A stretch of DNA of 55,156 bases, taken from the NCBI GenBank assembly GCA_021648445.1, contig JAKISU010000004.1, positions 1-55,156 on the forward strand, in the 5' to 3' direction. The notes under the pieces are model-generated. The model was not told the DNA's origin. It ran no database searches and was given only the letters and a program-made list of their open reading frames with translations. Shown here one piece after another: positions 40,971 through 50,300 of this stretch. The stretch comes from Flavobacteriaceae bacterium. GTDB lineage: Bacteria; Bacteroidota; Bacteroidia; Flavobacteriales; Flavobacteriaceae. Positions within the stretch are counted from its first letter, which is position 1, and each line of letters starts with the position of its first letter. A program made the position numbers and the translations under genes.

Positions 40971-42032
40971 ATGAGTAATTCTTTCGGTAAATTATTTAAA
41001 CTTTCTACATTCGGTGAATCACATGGTAAAGCTATGGGCGGTGTTATAGACGGATGCCCTGCAGGCTTACAATTAAACTTTGAAGCTATTCAAACTGAAT
41101 TAGATAGACGTAAACCCGGGCAGTCAAAGATCGTAACACAACGAAAAGAATTAGATCAAGTTGAATTTTTATCAGGAATTTTTGAAGGGAAAACTACTGG
41201 AACTCCAATAGGTTTTATCATAAAAAATACCAATCAAAAATCAAAAGACTATGCTGATATCAAAGACACTTATCGTCCTTCTCATGCTGATTTTACTTAT
41301 GATAAAAAATATGGTTTTAGAGACTATCGTGGTGGTGGACGTTCATCAGCTCGTGAAACTGCAAATTGGATTGTTGCCGGAGCCATCGCAAAACAATTAT
41401 TATCAGATATTAAAATCAATGCATTTACTTCTTCAGTAGGTGATATTTTTCTTGAAAAGCCATATCAAGACTTAAATTTTAACTTGACAGAAAGTAATAT
41501 AGTTCGTTGTCCTGATGATAGTTATGCTAAAAAAATGATTCTTCGTGTTCAAGAAATTAAAAAGCAAGGAGATACCATAGGTGGAACGATTACTTGCGTT
41601 GCACAAAATGTTCCCATAGGATTAGGAGAACCTGTTTTTGATAAATTACATGCAAGATTAGGCAATGCAATGTTATCAATAAATGCAGTAAAAGGTTTTG
41701 AATATGGAAGTGGCTTTTGCGGAGCTAAAATGAAAGGCTCAGAACATAATGATGCTTTTAATTCTGATGGTAGTACCAAAACTAATCTATCCGGTGGTAT
41801 TCAAGGTGGAATTTCAAACGGTATGGACATTTATTTTAGAGTTGCATTCAAACCGGTGGCTACTTTATTACAAAAATATAACACCATTGATAAAGATGGT
41901 AATCCAATAGAAATTCAAGGTAAAGGAAGGCATGATCCTTGTGTAGTGCCTAGAGCTGTACCAATTGTAGAGGCTCTAACTGCAATGGTTTTAGCTGATT
42001 TTTATTTATTAAATAAGAGTACTAAGTTATAA
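40971..42032 (+). CDS. aroC: Chorismate synthase
   Basis: A 353-residue enzyme that converts EPSP to chorismate with reduced FMN, the last step of the shikimate pathway. Signature motifs are [12 protein letters not shown] at the N-terminus, [21 protein letters not shown] and [13 protein letters not shown] near the end. Length is normal. It has its own promoter and a hairpin terminator (TCAACAA 42037-42043 / TTGTTGA 42050-42056). Confidence 0.97.
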   Translation: MSNSFGKLFKLSTFGESHGKAMGGVIDGCPAGLQLNFEAIQTELDRRKPGQSKIVTQRKELDQVEFLSGIFEGKTTGTPIGFIIKNTNQKSKDYADIKDTYRPSHADFTYDKKYGFRDYRGGGRSSARETANWIVAGAIAKQLLSDIKINAFTSSVGDIFLEKPYQDLNFNLTESNIVRCPDDSYAKKMILRVQEIKKQGDTIGGTITCVAQNVPIGLGEPVFDKLHARLGNAMLSINAVKGFEYGSGFCGAKMKGSEHNDAFNSDGSTKTNLSGGIQGGISNGMDIYFRVAFKPVATLLQKYNTIDKDGNPIEIQGKGRHDPCVVPRAVPIVEALTAMVLADFYLLNKSTKL

Positions 42033-42036
42033 TTTA

Positions 42037-42061
42037 TCAACAATAAAATTTGTTGAATTTT
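42037..42061 (+). terminator. Terminator after aroC
   Basis: TCAACAA (42037-42043) and TTGTTGA (42050-42056) form a 7-bp stem, followed by ATTTT. Confidence 0.65.
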
Positions 42062-42105
42062 ACCCTAAATTAATCATCTCTTTTTGCTAAATCTGATGTA
42101 ACTTT

Positions 42106-43184
42106 ATGGAATCAAAACTTTAAATTACATAAAAGGAAGAGGTGCTCAAATAAACACTCATAATCGCTTTTTACAAGATCAATATATTGTAGAAGATGAC
42201 TTTTTAAATCATTGCCAGAGTATAAATGAAAGTCCTGATAGTAACAAAACGCAATACATTGAAATTTTCCCAAAAACCATCCTCAATAAAGTAACAAGTA
42301 CAGACATTGGTCTAGCCTATTCAATGAACCCCTATCAAGGTTGTGAACATGGCTGTATCTATTGCTATGCAAGAAATACGCATGAATATTGGGGTTATAG
42401 CGCAGGTCTAGATTTTGAAAGAAAAATATTATTTAAAAAAAATGCAGCTCAATTGTTAGAAACCAAACTAAAAAGTAAAAATTGGGAGGCTCAAAATATT
42501 ATGCTATCCGGCAATACTGATTGTTATCAACCTATTGAAAAAAAACTTAAAATTACGCGTGAAATACTACAGGTACTACTAAAATACAAACATCCGGTAA
42601 GTATCATTACTAAAAATGCATTGATTCTAAGAGATTTAGATATTTTATCTGAAATGGCAAAGCTGAATTTAATCCATGTAAGTATTTCTGTTACCACATT
42701 AAAAGAAGAAACTAGGTTAATCCTTGAGCCTAGAACAACTTCCATAAAAAAGAGGTTAAAGACCATTAAAATACTATCTGATAATAATATTCCGGTAAAT
42801 GTAATGATGGCACCCATTATACCTGCAATAAATAGTCATGAAATTTTTGATCTGGTAAAAAAAGTAAGCGAATTAGGTGCTTGTTCTGCAGCATATACAA
42901 TTGTTCGATTAAATGGTGCAATCGGGAGTATTTTTACTGATTGGCTTAAAAAGACTTTACCAGACCGAGCAGACAAGGTTTTACATCAAATAGAAGATTG
43001 TCATGGCGGACATCTTAATGACAGTAGATTTGGAAAAAGAATGCGTGGTGAAGGGAAAATTGCTGAACAAGTAGCAATACAATTTAGATTAGCAAAAAAG
43101 AAATATTTAAATTCTGTATGTATGTCTCCTCTAGATTACAGCTTATATAATAATCAAAGGCAACCTCTTGAATTAATTTTTTGA
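42106..43184 (+). pseudogene. PA0069-type radical SAM protein, damaged at both ends
   Basis: A radical SAM protein with the cluster motif C-E-H-G-C-I-Y-C-Y (C-x3-C-x2-C), N-P-Y-Q-G before it and S-I-T-K-N-A later. The family's N-terminal stretch (N-Y-I-K-G-R-G-A-Q-x-N-T-H-N-R) is encoded at 42123-42167 in the same frame, but no ATG, GTG or TTG exists in frame upstream of the ATG at 42324. An ATG at 42106 would give M-E-S-K-L and then reach this frame if one base were restored in the T-run at 42118-42121. The 3' end is replaced by an IS5-like element: the last seven codons (Q-P-L-E-L-I-F) come from the IS. Either lesion alone may be tolerated, but together they suggest a pseudogene or a gene with reduced function. 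Confidence 0.72.
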
Positions 43185-44412
43185 ATATCAAATAATTAAT
43201 TGCATATTGTTATTATGAATAAATACAAAACATCTGGATCAATATCTTTATTTTCAGAGCATTACCGACTTGAGAAATTAAGTAAACAAGGCGATCCATT
43301 AGAACGATTGAACAAAGTTGTAGAGTGGGAGTATTTTCGAGAGACAATTGAAAAAGTTCACAGAGAAAAAATGGTTAATGCAGGTCCAAAACCTTATGAT
43401 CCTTTATTGATGTTCAAGATATTAATACTTCAACGTTATTATAATTTAAGTGACAACCAAATAGAATATCAAATATTAGACAGACTAACATTTTGTCGTT
43501 TTTTAGGTTTATCTCTAAATGATAAAGTTCCAGATGAAAAAACGGTTTGGGAATTTAGAAACAAGTTGATAAGCAAGGGTATTGAAAAAGAATTATTTGA
43601 GAAGTTTACTTCCTTGTTAGAACTTCACGGACTAATAGCGCACGAAGGTAAAATCATTGATGCCAGTTTTGTAGAAGCACCTCGTCAACGCAATAGTAAA
43701 GAGAAGAACAAAGAGATAAAATCAGGAAAAACACCTAAAGAATGGAAGGATAAACCCAACAAGAAACGTCAGAAAGATGTAGATGCACGTTGGACAAAAA
43801 AGAACAACCAATCCTATTATGGCTATAAAAATCATGTGAAGGTTGATAACAAGCATAAGTTTTTGGAAACTTACACCACAACAGATGCTTCGGTTCACGA
43901 TTCTCAGGCATTGGACGAACTATTGACTAAAAAAGATGAAGGTCAAGACCTTTGGGCGGATAGTGCCTATACAGGAGAAAAACAAGAAAAAACTATCAAA
44001 AAATATAAGGTGAAAAGCAAAATACACGAAAAAGGCTATAAAAACAAGCCCTTAACAGAGCAACAAAAAGAATCCAATACAGAAAAATCAAGAACAAGAG
44101 CACGTGTAGAACATGTATTTGGCTTTATGGAACACAGTATGAACAAACTCTATGTTAGGTCAGTAGGAATAAAGCGAGCCACAGGGTTTGTAGGACTAGT
44201 AAACCTTACTTACAACCTCTTTAGGTATGAACAAGTTAGAAGATTGGATAGGGTAGTTATATCTAGTTGGTAAATTTAAAGAATATAATTAATTAAAAAC
44301 AAGCGACTTATGAATTGATTTAGTTTTTACACAAATTATAGAATCAATCTAAACTCAAACTGAGTTTTTGATATAAAAAGTTTGTCGTCAAAACTAATTA
44401 ATAGAGGTTGCC
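43159..44412 (+). mobile_element. Complete IS5-family insertion sequence with 4-bp target duplication
   Basis: The element runs from GGCAACCTCT (43159-43168) to its inverted copy AGAGGTTGCC (44403-44412), 1254 bases. Beyond the perfect 10 bases, the ends continue with imperfect matching (ATTAATT and TTTTGA blocks). The direct repeat CAAA at 43155-43158 and 44413-44416 is a 4-bp target duplication, as expected for IS5-type elements. Removing the element and one CAAA restores the reading frame of the radical SAM gene to N-N-Q-R-N-R-Q-F-K-L-F-stop, which looks like a natural end of that family. Confidence 0.85.
43215..44273 (+). CDS. IS5-family transposase
   Basis: A 352-residue DDE transposase. 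The N-terminal domain (residues 10-110) reads as the IS5 helical domain (D-P-L-L-M-F-K-I-L-I-L-Q-R-Y-Y-N-L-S-D). The catalytic triad is Asp in K-I-I-D-A-S-F, Asp in L-W-A-D-S-A-Y-T-G, and Glu in R-A-R-V-E-H-V-F-G-F-M-E. The frame opens at TTG 43200, but ATG 43215 (MNKYKTSG) is the likelier start. It is intact, so the element may still be active. Confidence 0.95.
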   Translation: MNKYKTSGSISLFSEHYRLEKLSKQGDPLERLNKVVEWEYFRETIEKVHREKMVNAGPKPYDPLLMFKILILQRYYNLSDNQIEYQILDRLTFCRFLGLSLNDKVPDEKTVWEFRNKLISKGIEKELFEKFTSLLELHGLIAHEGKIIDASFVEAPRQRNSKEKNKEIKSGKTPKEWKDKPNKKRQKDVDARWTKKNNQSYYGYKNHVKVDNKHKFLETYTTTDASVHDSQALDELLTKKDEGQDLWADSAYTGEKQEKTIKKYKVKSKIHEKGYKNKPLTEQQKESNTEKSRTRARVEHVFGFMEHSMNKLYVRSVGIKRATGFVGLVNLTYNLFRYEQVRRLDRVVISSW

Positions 44413-44649
44413 CAAAGAAACAGACAGTTTAAACTCTTTTAATAAAAAAATTACATAAAGAGGGTAGGAATATTTAATAGCAAGTTGTTATAGTTAAAAT
44501 AGGATGTTTTAATATCTAAAATTTAACATGAAAAAAGAAGTGCAAAATATTTTAACATATTAAGCGTTTTAACTTAACTCCCTAATAGTTTCAACAGAGA
44601 CTACTAGGGTTTATATATTAAAGTAATTTCTAACCTAAATTAAAATGGC
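44413..44649. other. Gene-free spacer after the IS element
   Basis: The first 30 bases are the original 3' end of the radical SAM gene (stop TAA near 44446). The rest is AT-rich, with an inverted pair CTAATAGT (near 44582) and ACTACTAG (near 44601) that may be the terminator of an upstream unit, or part of the leader of the secreted-protein gene at 44650. No gene is visible. Confidence 0.5.
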
Positions 44650-46266
44650 ATGAAAAAAAGTTACTCAATGCAATTATTAATACTTGCATTATTTCTTATC
44701 CAATTTAATGGATATGCAAAAGATGGTAATACAAATCCGTCTTCTAAAAAAATTGACCTTACTTCAAATACTTTTACAAGTTTAACCGACCCGGGTTGGT
44801 CATATTCTTGTGATGAAAGTATTGAAGTTGAACTAATAAGTCTAGGCTTAAAGAACAATGTCCCTGCTTCATTAGAGATTAATGATGGGGAAAGTATTGA
44901 CCGTGTGGTTGTCGAAATTGTATATAAAGGTAACAATCCTGGCAGTACAATTGAAATTCTAGATGATAATGGCAATTCTTACACCGCAAATAGAGAAGTT
45001 CCAACCGGGGGTAGTTCTAGTGTTTGGTATTACAGAACAGAAATGCCGGCAACTTCATCTGTAAATTATTCAAATACAACGCATGCAAGTTATGCGCAGT
45101 CAATGTTAGTCTATGTTTTTAGACATAGTAATACCGGTGCTGCTACTTCAGGCGTTTTTACAGCTTTAAGCGGATATAATAATATTGAAACTCTTACAAT
45201 TCCTATTCAAACTGATGAAGGACCTCGAACAGTAAGTGTAGAATTACCAATATCTGAATTAACACCCGATGGTAGATATATACATATTGAAGTTTCTGCA
45301 GCAGATGGTAGTTTTGTTGAACTAACTGAAACAATAGACGGTTTTTCTTCAGGAAACTGTTGTATTAAGATTTTTGAATTAAATATGGAAAATGTTGCAG
45401 GTTCAGTCAGTGAAATTGAAATAAAAATTGATACCCGAAATAAGAAAAACGGACAAAATGTTAATGGACAATCATGGGTTATGGCAGGTGCTGTTAAGAC
45501 AGACGTTATGTGTAGTTGTGTAGATTCTGATACTACACCTCCTACGGCTGATAATTTAGTGCATCACATTTTATCTTCAAATATTAATGAGCTACCTGAA
45601 ATAACTTTTAGTGATGAATGTTCAGCAGTTACCATTGAATATAATGAATATGAAGATATTACAGAATCATGTTTTATTGACTTTGGTCCTACCTACACAG
45701 ATTCTAATATTTGGTTCCATAGCTTTCCATTTGACAAATGGCATCATTGGGAAAATGGATATTTCGAAAAATTTACAGATGGTTCTGCTAAAATACATGG
45801 TAGGGTTGTAAATAATATTGACCCAACTTCCGGATGGATCATAGAAATTTTCTTTGAAACTTTAGTAGATTTTAATACTTGGTCAGCTTCAGGTGGATAT
45901 ATAGATAATGATTCACAAAAGGAATTACGTTTATATTCCAATGTTGATTTTACTAAACCATATACATTAGAAGGATTCGGTGATTATACAAATTCAAGTT
46001 TAACTTTACTCAGTAATACCAATTTACATCATATGGATATTGGTCCAAGAGATGTTTATGGTGATTATGGTATTGGCTTTTGGATATCTTATGAAGGTAC
46101 TGTTAACGGTCAAACTGTTGGTGGTGAAAATTTACAACACATAGATATGTATGCGTCTTTAGATAAATGTGTAGTTAAAAGAGTTAACATGATAGTTAGA
46201 GAGTGGATAGTAACCGATGCAGCAGGAAACTCTAGTGTATTTATACAACGTGTGGAATTTGAATAA
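44650..46266 (+). CDS. Secreted protein of unknown function
   Basis: A 538-residue protein with a signal peptide (about residues 1-24, ending G-Y-A-K). The body is beta-rich with repeated acidic and aromatic stretches and a cysteine pair (S-G-N-C-C-I-K-I, then C-S-C-V-D-S-D-T-T-P-P). The C-terminal end R-E-W-I-V-T-D-A-A-G-N-S-S resembles the HYR-type repeats of Bacteroidota adhesins. There is no T9SS sorting domain at the end. I recognise no enzyme motif. Its neighbour also encodes an exported protein, so a surface or extracellular role is likely. Confidence 0.65.
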   Translation: MKKSYSMQLLILALFLIQFNGYAKDGNTNPSSKKIDLTSNTFTSLTDPGWSYSCDESIEVELISLGLKNNVPASLEINDGESIDRVVVEIVYKGNNPGSTIEILDDNGNSYTANREVPTGGSSSVWYYRTEMPATSSVNYSNTTHASYAQSMLVYVFRHSNTGAATSGVFTALSGYNNIETLTIPIQTDEGPRTVSVELPISELTPDGRYIHIEVSAADGSFVELTETIDGFSSGNCCIKIFELNMENVAGSVSEIEIKIDTRNKKNGQNVNGQSWVMAGAVKTDVMCSCVDSDTTPPTADNLVHHILSSNINELPEITFSDECSAVTIEYNEYEDITESCFIDFGPTYTDSNIWFHSFPFDKWHHWENGYFEKFTDGSAKIHGRVVNNIDPTSGWIIEIFFETLVDFNTWSASGGYIDNDSQKELRLYSNVDFTKPYTLEGFGDYTNSSLTLLSNTNLHHMDIGPRDVYGDYGIGFWISYEGTVNGQTVGGENLQHIDMYASLDKCVVKRVNMIVREWIVTDAAGNSSVFIQRVEFE

Positions 46267-46303
46267 GTGACACATAGATGTTTTAATCAAAAAAAATAAT
46301 CCG

Positions 46304-47137
46304 ATGAAAAAATTAAATTTATTATATATATTATTCTGTGTAGGCTTTATAAGCAATGCACAAATACAAGAAGAAAATTTTAACGGTAACTCTTTACCAT
46401 CTGGATGGTCTGCAACAACCCCGACAAGTGGTTGTACATGGCAATTTGGTTATACCGGAAATTTAGAAGGTAGTGGTTCAGGTTCTAGCCCTATTTATGC
46501 ATCTTTTGCTTCTGGTGGTGTTATTTTTAACGACGATGATTGTGGTCTTGATAAAAATAATTATATTGAGTTAGAAGGTCCTACTGTAGATCTAGTTGCT
46601 GCAAATGTAGTCAGCGCTGGTATAGAATTGGTATATAATCATCAAACTTTTGGTGTTTCCGGTAATTTTATGGTTGACGTTTGGGATGGTAGTACATGGC
46701 AGAATGTACTTTTTGTTGATGCTGATGATACAGCGCCAAATACTGGTACAAGTCAAACTGCAAATATTGATGTAAGTGCATATATTAATAGTAGCTTTAA
46801 AGTAAAATTTATTTATGACGATGAAAATACGCTAACTTGGGGTGTTGGTGTAGATAATTATAAACTTTTAAATACTGCTACCGCTAATATTGGTGATCTA
46901 GTTGATCTAGGATTTAACTATTACCCAAATCCTGTAGTTGATGATGTATTGACATTACAAGCTAATGAAGAAATTTCAATTATCAATGTGTACAATATGA
47001 TTGGTCAAAAAGTAATTGCTAAAAAACCTATCACTTTAGAATCTAAATTAAATATGGAAAATTTACCGGAAGGCATGTATATAGTAAACGTTGCTATTGG
47101 TAAGAAAGAAGGTAGTTTTAAAGTAATTAAACAATAA
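46304..47137 (+). CDS. T9SS cargo protein with lectin-like (choice-of-anchor/MAM-like) domain
   Basis: A 277-residue exported protein: signal peptide ending S-N-A-Q, a beta-sandwich of about 170 residues (E-E-N-F-N-G-N-S-L-P-S-G-W-S and V-G-V-D-N-Y as in the choice-of-anchor J or MAM-like group), and a C-terminal type A T9SS domain of about 75 residues (Y-Y-P-N-P-V, I-G-Q-K, L-P-E-G-M-Y-I-V-N-V, F-K-V-I-K). Secretion to the surface through T9SS is expected. The small size suggests an adhesin or binding module rather than an enzyme. A strong terminator follows. Confidence 0.85.
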   Translation: MKKLNLLYILFCVGFISNAQIQEENFNGNSLPSGWSATTPTSGCTWQFGYTGNLEGSGSGSSPIYASFASGGVIFNDDDCGLDKNNYIELEGPTVDLVAANVVSAGIELVYNHQTFGVSGNFMVDVWDGSTWQNVLFVDADDTAPNTGTSQTANIDVSAYINSSFKVKFIYDDENTLTWGVGVDNYKLLNTATANIGDLVDLGFNYYPNPVVDDVLTLQANEEISIINVYNMIGQKVIAKKPITLESKLNMENLPEGMYIVNVAIGKKEGSFKVIKQ

Positions 47138-47168
47138 AAATAATAATCAACCCAATATTTTTTTTTTT

Positions 47169-47200
47169 AAAAGGTTCATCATATTTATGATGAACCTTTT
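47169..47200 (+). terminator. Strong terminator after the T9SS cargo gene
   Basis: AAAAGGTTCATCAT (47169-47182) and ATGATGAACCTTTT (47187-47200) form a perfect 14-bp stem with a 4-base loop and a T run. Confidence 0.93.
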
Positions 47201-47290
47201 TTGTTGATAATCATCTATATAATTGTTTTATTTTGAAAAACTTCTTTTAAATTCTTTCAATATTTAATCTTTCAGTTATTTTTCAATCCC

Positions 47291-47298
47291 TATCTTTG
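47291..47298 (+). promoter_or_regulatory. -7 box for the fused PPIase gene
   Basis: TATCTTTG matches TAnnTTTG, 20 bases before the ATG at 47319. Confidence 0.55.
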
Positions 47299-47318
47299 CA
47301 ATCTTAAAATTTAAAAAA

Positions 47319-48251
47319 ATGAACGACGGATTATACGCAAAATTTAACACCTCAAAAGGTGAAATAATAGTAAAATTAGAATTTCAAAAAACACCGGGAA
47401 CAGTTGGTAACTTTGTTGCTTTAGCGGAAGGAAACTTAGAAAATAATAGTAAACCTCAAGGCACTCCATATTATAACGGATTAAAATTTCATAGAGTAAT
47501 TCCTGATTTTATGATTCAAGGTGGTTGTCCACAAGGTACGGGTACCGGAAATCCCGGTTATAGTTTTGAAGATGAATTTCACTCAGATCTAAAACATGAT
47601 AAACCCGGAGTTTTATCTATGGCAAATTCAGGTCCGGCAACCAACGGAAGTCAATTCTTTATCACTCATATTGAAACACCTTGGTTAGATAATAAACATA
47701 CTGTTTTTGGGTTTGTTGTTGAAGGTCAAGATATTGTTGATACAATTCAACAAAACGACTCTTTAACTTCAATAGAAATAATTCGTATGGGTAAAGATGC
47801 TGAAAAATTTAATGCCATTGAAGCATTTAGAACTTTTGAAGGTTCTAGAGATGAACGTGAAGCACTAGAAAAAGAAAAACAAGAAGAAACTTTAAATGCT
47901 GTCTCTGCAGGGTTTAAAAAAACGGATAGCGGACTCAGATATCAAATTATCCAAGAAGGCAACGGAAAACAAGCTGCTAAAGGTGATAATGTGTCTGTAC
48001 ATTATAAAGGTCAATTATTAGATGGTACCGTATTTGATTCTTCATACAAACGTAAGCAACCAATTGATTTTACTGTTGGTATCGGGCAAGTCATTTCTGG
48101 TTGGGATGAAGGCTTGCAATTATTAAAAGTAGGCGATAAAGCCCGCTTTGTAATTCCTTCTAGTTTAGCGTATGGTTCTCAAGGTGCCGGCGGTGTAATA
48201 CCACCTGATGCTCCGCTCATATTTGATTTGGAATTGGTAGATGTAAAATAA
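47319..48251 (+). CDS. Cyclophilin-FKBP fusion peptidyl-prolyl isomerase
   Basis: A 310-residue cytoplasmic protein with two isomerase domains. Residues 1-165 are a cyclophilin ([30 protein letters not shown]), residues 165-200 a charged linker ([10 protein letters not shown]), and residues 205-310 an FKBP domain ([39 protein letters not shown]). Both active sites look intact, so two unrelated folding catalysts act from one chain. No signal peptide is seen. The promoter and the upstream terminator define a separate transcription unit. Confidence 0.94.
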   Translation: MNDGLYAKFNTSKGEIIVKLEFQKTPGTVGNFVALAEGNLENNSKPQGTPYYNGLKFHRVIPDFMIQGGCPQGTGTGNPGYSFEDEFHSDLKHDKPGVLSMANSGPATNGSQFFITHIETPWLDNKHTVFGFVVEGQDIVDTIQQNDSLTSIEIIRMGKDAEKFNAIEAFRTFEGSRDEREALEKEKQEETLNAVSAGFKKTDSGLRYQIIQEGNGKQAAKGDNVSVHYKGQLLDGTVFDSSYKRKQPIDFTVGIGQVISGWDEGLQLLKVGDKARFVIPSSLAYGSQGAGGVIPPDAPLIFDLELVDVK

Positions 48252-48329
48252 CTTCAGTCAAAGAATATATCGATACACAACATTTATAGCAACTTTTACA
48301 ACTTTAATTGTGAATCTTAATTTTTAAAA

Positions 48330-49553
48330 ATGTCAACATTAAAAAAATCATATCTCAATATTTCTAATCTTCACGGACTTGCCAATATTCTCACTGATGC
48401 TACCATAAATGTAACAGATTTGGTAGAAGATATGAACAAGAAGATTGTCCATTCGCCTTTTTTAATACCCACACCATTACAACACCTCATAACTGGAATT
48501 TCAGGTATTGTTTACAATAATGTGCGATTTGTAACTAAATTGGTAGGTTATGGTTTAGAGAAAACTTTAACTCAATTAAACCCTAAGTTTCCTATTGGTA
48601 TCCGTATCTCTTTTGAAAAAAAAGAAAACATACTTGCTACTTTAAATGGTGTTATTGGTGATTATTTGGACAAAAATAATAATCCTTTAGCCATACCAAT
48701 GCAATTAAGACATCAAAATAAAACGATTCCTCTTAATATAGATGGTATTAATAAAGTATATTCAAAAACTAATGGGAAAATCCTCTTGATGGTACATGGT
48801 TTGTGTATGAATGATATGCAATGGAATCATAATAACCATAATCACGGAGAACTTTTAGCAAGAGAACTAAATTTGACACCTGTTTATTTACATTATAACG
48901 GAGGTCTCCATATTTCTACAAATGGTCAAAATTTAAATATAATTTTAGAAGAATTGATAAAGGTTTGGCCAGTACCTGTCGAAGAACTCATTATAGTAGC
49001 ACATAGTATGGGAGGTCTTATAAGTAGAAGCGCTTTTCATTATGGGAAAAAAGAAAAGAATACTTGGACAAAATACCTGAAGAAAATGGTTTTTTTAGGA
49101 TCACCACATCATGGCACTCCGCTTGAGCGAGTGGGAAATTATATTGATCTTCTTTTCAAAACTATACATTATGTAAAACCATTTGCTCGCCTAGCAAAAA
49201 TGAGAAGCTCGGGTATTACTGATTTAAGGTTTGGTAATCTTGTAGAAGAAGATTGGAAAGGAATTGATAGGTTTGAAAAACATCCTGATAAAAGAGTACA
49301 TATTGCATTACCTGAAAACGTAAACTGTTATACTATAGCTGCAACCACTGGAAAAAAAGGCGATAATTTGAAAGCTAAAATAGTAGGTGATGGACTTGTT
49401 CAGCTTCAAAGTGCATTAGGACAGCATAAAAATGTAAATAAAAAGTTACACTTCAAAGAATCTAATACTTATATAGTATATGAAAATAATCACATGGATT
49501 TACTAAGTAATATGAAAATATACAACAAGATAAAAACATGGCTATTAGAATAA
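48330..49553 (+). CDS. Alpha/beta hydrolase, lipase/PGAP1-like
   Basis: A 407-residue alpha/beta hydrolase. Residues 1-145 form an N-terminal helical region. The oxyanion motif M-V-H-G-L-C-M is near 154-160, the nucleophile elbow A-H-S-M-G-G places Ser at 226, and G-S-P-H-H-G-T-P-L-E-R is the conserved post-nucleophile motif of the PGAP1/lipase group. The acid and final His are likely in the C-terminal third (G-D-G-L-V and N-N-H-M-D). It probably hydrolyses esters of lipids. No signal peptide is visible, so a cytoplasmic or membrane-surface role is likely. Confidence 0.82.
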   Translation: MSTLKKSYLNISNLHGLANILTDATINVTDLVEDMNKKIVHSPFLIPTPLQHLITGISGIVYNNVRFVTKLVGYGLEKTLTQLNPKFPIGIRISFEKKENILATLNGVIGDYLDKNNNPLAIPMQLRHQNKTIPLNIDGINKVYSKTNGKILLMVHGLCMNDMQWNHNNHNHGELLARELNLTPVYLHYNGGLHISTNGQNLNIILEELIKVWPVPVEELIIVAHSMGGLISRSAFHYGKKEKNTWTKYLKKMVFLGSPHHGTPLERVGNYIDLLFKTIHYVKPFARLAKMRSSGITDLRFGNLVEEDWKGIDRFEKHPDKRVHIALPENVNCYTIAATTGKKGDNLKAKIVGDGLVQLQSALGQHKNVNKKLHFKESNTYIVYENNHMDLLSNMKIYNKIKTWLLE

Positions 49554-49853
49554 ATAAACCTTTATAAAAAGCCTAATGATAGAAATCTACCTTCTTAGAC
49601 CCTACATATACCCAAACCACACAGCCTTTCGGTTTTTTGACTCGTTCTTTCTCTCTTTAAACGTGTTAAAAAATAAAACCATAACAAAGGCTATGGTTGA
49701 ACTTTTCGCCTTTTTAAAGAAAAAAATAACTTTCGCCAAAACTCCCGAAAACCTAAATGGTTTGGATATACAACCTATTAAATAATATTTAAACTTTTAA
49801 AAAGTTGAAACCAGAACCCTTAGAGCAACTAAAATATCCAATAGGCAAACTAG

Positions 49854-50011
49854 TGTTAAGTTAAGCATACTTTAGCCGAACCAAGTCTTGTTCTTTTTGC
49901 CTCATACTTCTTTAAAAAATACTTGCGTAACTGAGGCTAGGCGCATATTTTTTGCATCGCCTGAGACAAAAATCCCTACAACTTATACGACACAGTACAC
50001 TTAACTTAACA
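49854..50011. mobile_element. MITE-like element, 158 bp, 12-bp terminal inverted repeats, CTAG target duplication
   Basis: TGTTAAGTTAAG (49854-49865) is exactly inverted at CTTAACTTAACA (50000-50011), with further partial matching (TACT). CTAG directly flanks both ends (49850-49853 and 50012-50015). The interior has no gene. Removing the element and one CTAG restores G-K-L-E-I-P-E-K-I in the DinB gene, which fits its homologues (pattern Y-P-I-G-K-F-E-x-P-E-x-I). CTAG fits the YTAR target preference of some IS5-type transposases, so a related transposase may have moved it. Confidence 0.85.
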
Positions 50012-50097
50012 CTAGAGATACCTGAGAAAATATCTTCTAAAAAAATTATAGAGTGGCTTGATATTTTAGAAAATTTTCCTAAACAAATAAAAAAAAT

Positions 50098-50300
50098 CTT
50101 GAAACCGACTATCCCCGAGGCCCGTCCGACCGGCACGGGCGGGCAAGCCGTCGGGGTATTTCGCTGGTTTCATTTTGACCTCAGGGTCAAAAACCGAAAT
50201 TTTGTATTTTACCTCACCCGGAACTACGAAAAAGCAGTTCCGACCTCTCCAAAGGAGAGGTAAATAGGAAACCCCGAGGCAAGCCGTCGGGGAATTCTTT
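50098..50300. repeat. Cluster of palindromic repeats inside the DinB gene
   Basis: Several hairpins are packed here. TGAAACC (50100) pairs with GGTTTCA (near 50165) around CCCCGAGG and GCAAGCCGTCGGGG segments. TTTTGACC (50173-50180) pairs with GGTCAAAA (50184-50191). CCTCTCC pairs with GGAGAGG (near 50244-50261). A second CCCCGAGGCAAGCCGTCGGGG hairpin starts near 50272. The GC-rich composition contrasts with the neighbours. The cluster sits between L-R-x-x-V and the L-T-x-E-Q-L-D-T-P-Y-R motif of the interrupted gene. Confidence 0.7.

Noticed and set aside
49576-49785. 69-codon frame after the lipase-like gene
   Set aside because: There is no recognisable domain, and it includes a hairpin (AACCATA 49677-49683 / TATGGTT 49692-49698) that is more likely the terminator of the lipase-like gene.
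49952-50263. 103-codon frame crossing the MITE, the DinB fragment and the palindrome cluster
   Set aside because: It is a chimera of element DNA, the middle DinB piece and repeat DNA, so not a gene of its own.
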